64,000 nt of DNA from Varroa destructor (taxonomy: Eukaryota > Arthropoda > Arachnida > Mesostigmata > Varroidae). Shown piece after piece: positions 59,975 through 64,000 of this stretch. The stretch is taken from the NCBI RefSeq assembly GCF_002443255.2, contig NW_019211455.1, positions 35,493,472 through 35,557,471 on the forward strand, read 5' to 3'. Numbering within the stretch: the first letter of the stretch is position 1; every line of letters begins with the position of its first letter. Below the pieces are notes generated by a model. The model saw only the letters and a list, made by a program, of their open reading frames with translations. It searched no databases and was not told where the DNA came from. Made by a program: the position numbers and the translations under genes.

Positions 59975-62900
59975 ATTAAAAATTACCTTCCTAAACATTC
60001 CGTGACACAGCAGTCCTGCTCGTATGAAGCTGCTTCGCCTATGAACTGATAGATATAGAAGGCCTGTCAAAAATGCTCTTTTGCTTTATTAACTCTCGAA
60101 TTCACAGTTTTTTTTTTTCTGTATTTCTTATTGTGCTGCTCCGGAACCTATTTCTGTTTCTTTTGCAACCGCATGCGTATCTTAACTGACGTGGAATATT
60201 GATCTTTGTAACCCAAAAAGTTCGCAACTTACGGTGAGTGTCCATTTAGCGCTAAGCGATGCGATGATAACTGATTTTCGTTGAAACTACGATTACGACT
60301 CGTTGTTTTTTGCCGTGATGAGTTTGTCTCTTCTGTGGAATCAAGAATAACAGATGAGTTGCTATCTGCCATGGCAAGGGGACAGTCAGAAGTTTGTCCA
60401 AAATTAGAAAATTCATGGAAAATTTTATTAGAAATAGCACACTTGTTTATGTTACAGGTGCTTTGAAGAACACGATACTATTTACCAGTGATAATTACAA
60501 ACTACTAGACAGATGTCCGATTCATTTACGTGCATTCATAATGTATATTCAGTTCTTTCTTAGGATTGTAGACCAGCATTAGAGTAGAATTGATACACGA
60601 CATGCTATAGACGTAGTTCTTTGTCTACTTTGCACTTTTGGAGCGTACAAAACACTAGTTGCAGTTTATCTCAAAATGATTACATCGTATTTATAACGCG
60701 CATCAAATTGGCTTTACCCAAAAGTTTGAGAAGCAGTATATGTATTCGGTGTTGTCAGTTGTATAATATGGAATACAACGTCACATGGCGTTTGTCTGAT
60801 ACAGTGTATCAGAGCTTCAATCGTCTTACCAAATATGAAGTGTTAGTTTTGTTTAAAATGTCCTGGCAAGTGTAATGCGTGAATTCATTTATTATATTAC
60901 CAACGGGAATTATATCAAGTATACAGTCTCGTCAAGTTTGACTTACTAAACCTTTTTCTGTTTTTATGACTGCCTGTGACTTATGTCATTAGGATTAGTT
61001 TGGCCTAACCAATTCTATACAATATCCAGACATTAGGTTGGGTATATTAATCCCAGATCCCGTTCATACTCTTCTTTCCTCTATACTGGTTGATCGTGCG
61101 CCCGACTCCAGTGGCCATTATTCTACGGATGCTCCTATAAAGTAGCTTGCACCTACATCCCATATCTCTTATTTATTAGAATCGGTTCTCTAGATTGGAT
61201 CAACTGACTATAATGTTTGATGAAAATCATCGATATTGTAGCGTGTTTCTCTTTATTTAACCTCGAAGGCTCTTACACATTTTGCGTTCTGGATTCTAGA
61301 AAGATTCCCGGAAAAAGCCGAGAAATACTTCTGAAATTGCATCAGTTGGTGGAAATAGGCCTTCGGTGGCAAATTTATTTCAACTTAGATGTACCTTGCA
61401 AACAAACCTATTGATTAGGTTGGCTCGTATGCATACATTCTATGCGCTTTGCGTTTGCAACTCTTTGTACAGGGACTCACTATTGGCGTGTTGTCGTTGT
61501 TGTTCACCCTGATGCTCAGATGATTTCGAGGCGCGCAGACGCCCAGATAGATCAACAAGCAAGAAAAAAATGGTTATGCTTTTTAATACAAAAAAACATT
61601 CGTCTTCATGATTATAGCAGGTTTGGAGTCATTCTACTACGGCAAATATTTACCGGCTGGCACGTCGGGGCAACTGTGTTCACTTTATGACTCAACGTGA
61701 CCAGACACAATCATCTGTTAGGATTTTCTTTCAGGTGCAGAATAAATGCAGGAAACTTCGGCATATACGCTGAACCTGCAGTCGTGATGGGAAGTACAGG
61801 TTTTTTTGACCTGGTGATTGTTTTGTCATAAAAAATCACATACTTTACACGTGCGGAAATCCTGTTTAGAGCAAATACTAAGCTTCTTGGGGTCATCCAA
61901 ATGTATGATGGCTTTACCGTCAAAAGCTTTTCATGTTCAATTTAAGTAACCTATGATACAGTTCTACGTAAGAGAAACAACTGTTGGATGGTGGCAGTTG
62001 AAAAAATGAAAAAAAAAAGATCGGAAAGAACTTGACTTTTCGAATTAGGAGTATGTAGAGGTCAAGATTGATAATTCTTGGAAATTTTGCAAAAACTTGT
62101 AAGCTATGCAATGGTACTGGAGTTGATACAATAATTGTGTAGTAAAAAAAATGCAATGAGACAAACTAATTGACTAAGAGGTTATGTGCTGCCTAAAATG
62201 GCAGATCATCTAGAGTAATTTGCAGCCATGATCTGCCTGCAATAAAAACTCGATTGAAAGTATTCCTGGGAGCTGGCAGTATATTTTAATAGCTCACAAC
62301 AAGTAGAGCTTGATGCAGTTTTACCCAGTTAATTGTTGTTAACATATTCTTGTCCGTTTTCGGCGGGACTTGTACTTCAATATTTACAACTCACTTACGA
62401 TTATCTACCCTGTCTGTGATTTCAGATTGCACACCAAAAACAAATTAATCCTGCCTATTGATTTCTTATTTCTGGGTTTTGTGGTTTACGCACCGGTAGA
62501 TTAACTAAGGTAAGCATTAAAGTGAATTCGGAAGTGGCAACATTAAGTGACGAGCAAGAATTACTAATAGTAATAGTATAATTTTGTCCAAGTAGATAGA
62601 ACGCAGAAACTTCACCGTTCTTCGCACACTATAATTTCTGCTATTCATGAACGCTTTGGAAATCGAGTCCTATACAGTTCTTGCTGTCCTTCATTTGGCA
62701 ATGGTTATCACCATTGTTGTCATCGTTGTTGACATCTCTGCTGTAGTTCGGGGCATAGCGTTAGTGTGCGTGTGCTCTTAGTAAAATTGTCGTTGTTGTT
62801 AGTGTCTAGCCCGTTGTGAAACGTTCTGCCTACGTCTTGACACCCCAGTGGGATTCTTCACATAGCAAGGCCCAATAAACTGAGAAAACCCAGCACAATA

Positions 62901-64000
62901 AACTAAGCTATGTGACGATAATGAGCATATATTTGCATTTTCATTCTCGTTTTCATCGCCAAACGTTACTTTTCATTATGAAAAATTGTCCCTCATCTAT
63001 TTTCTTTATCGTCCATGCTTCCATTACTGATGATAGTTATCCTTATCAGGCTGGGGTAGTAGGTTTAACTGCGTTTCCTTCTTATATAAAGGGCAGCCGC
63101 CCAAGGAAAAGCCTCTGCAGAATGTTTTAGTTCATATCAGTTATAATAATATTCAGTGCTCAAAAGAGATGTAAAAAATGACACGGATCGTATATATGTA
63201 TATACAATCCGTATATATGTGCGGTAAGAAGGCAACTAGACAAGCCAATTTACGGCTTGTCCTGAAGGGTCTGGTAAGTCCGTATGTCAGAAGAGCACTT
63301 GACAAGCTTCAACTAGTTTGCAATATATTAGGCTGCCCTGATAAAGATTCATCTTTATTTTAAATAGGAAAAAAAAACAGTCGTTTATAGGATAATTTAA
63401 AGCTGCCTTCTTCTACCAGTTGTGTATCAAAACTATTGCTCTGTAGGTTTCTTAAGACCGTATAGTTACGATTTGCATTATCAAACATAGTCTTTTTATA
63501 ACCTAGTTTTTATTGATCAAATGCATAATGAGTTTTTATAATGGGTCCAATTAACTGGTTTCGTTACCGTTGGTATGGAAACAATTAAATGATCTTTTAA
63601 TCGTGCGACCGTTAATTCCGGTCCTAATTTTTACGGTTCGATACGGCTGGATTGCCGAGTAACTGTGCTGAGTGAGTACTATTAACGAACTATTTGTGGT
63701 TGTACTTTTTCATCAAACTAAAATACCAAGAAAAATTGATTTTTTTTCTCGCGAATACTTGCTGATTAAAATGCCTATTGGTATAATCTACGTTGCCTGC
63801 CTTAACGCCAGGAAGTCACAATTTAACTTGACGTTTTTTAGAAGGGGTACACTAGCATCTGGCTCGTCTTTAATTTTCGAATCCGCCAGGCGCTTTTTGC
63901 CAGCTTGAAATCACGTGCAGATATTGTACTTGGAAGTAAATTTCTCAAGTATGCTGTACTGCGCGCTAATTAAAGCAGATGAGATGAATAGTCCCACCAA
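59975..64000. other. No recognisable gene
   Basis: Short overlapping frames only. A 44-codon hydrophobic frame starts at 62647 on plus (Val/Ile-rich) but is low-complexity. Nothing assigned. Confidence 0.4.

Noticed and set aside
62647..62781. 44-codon hydrophobic small ORF
   Set aside because: GTT/ATT-rich low-complexity sequence produces hydrophobic readings by chance; no supporting signal.

Overview
AT-rich eukaryotic DNA with one recognisable host gene. On the minus strand, ten coding exons between 32,633 and 18,567 encode a complete, uninterrupted KDM4/JMJD2-type histone lysine demethylase of about 955 residues (JmjN, JmjC, PHD, extended PHD, two Tudor repeats). Introns are canonical GT-AG and all exon phases agree. 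The PHD-Tudor tail is kept; the Drosophila Kdm4A/B proteins lack it. Together with the AT-richness, moderate introns (0.4-4.8 kb) and many mariner relics, this suggests an arthropod, possibly a mite or other chelicerate. The organism call is inference and only moderately secure.

Layout. 1-8.4 kb: no gene seen, only small hairpins. 8.4-16.2 kb: a cluster of broken transposons (two mariner-like relics, one Tc1-like, two LINE reverse-transcriptase relics) and an (AT)29 microsatellite. 17.7-32.7 kb: the KDM4 gene on the minus strand, with a LINE relic inside its longest intron (21.5-26.3 kb), in the same orientation as the gene. 32.7-39.1 kb: probable 5' non-coding intron ending at a GC-richer island with a YY1-like motif, the best candidate for the promoter and first exon. 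39.1-64 kb: no host gene recognised, but a LINE relic (41.5 kb), mariner relics (44.4, 46.3, 53.1, 55.2, 59.8 kb), a possible transposase C-terminus (57.9 kb) and a 50-bp near-perfect inverted repeat (45.7 kb).

Function. The encoded demethylase would remove methyl groups from H3K9/H3K36 in the nucleus. All iron-, 2-oxoglutarate- and zinc-binding residues are in the same register as human KDM4A up to residue 308. The transposon relics carry stops and frameshifts and some have lost catalytic residues, so none looks able to move. I found no rRNA, no confident tRNA, no CRISPR array and no operon-like system. The most unusual observations are the density of old mariner and LINE relics, the 50-bp hairpin, and two phase-compatible splice choices at the KDM4 exon 7/8 junction.
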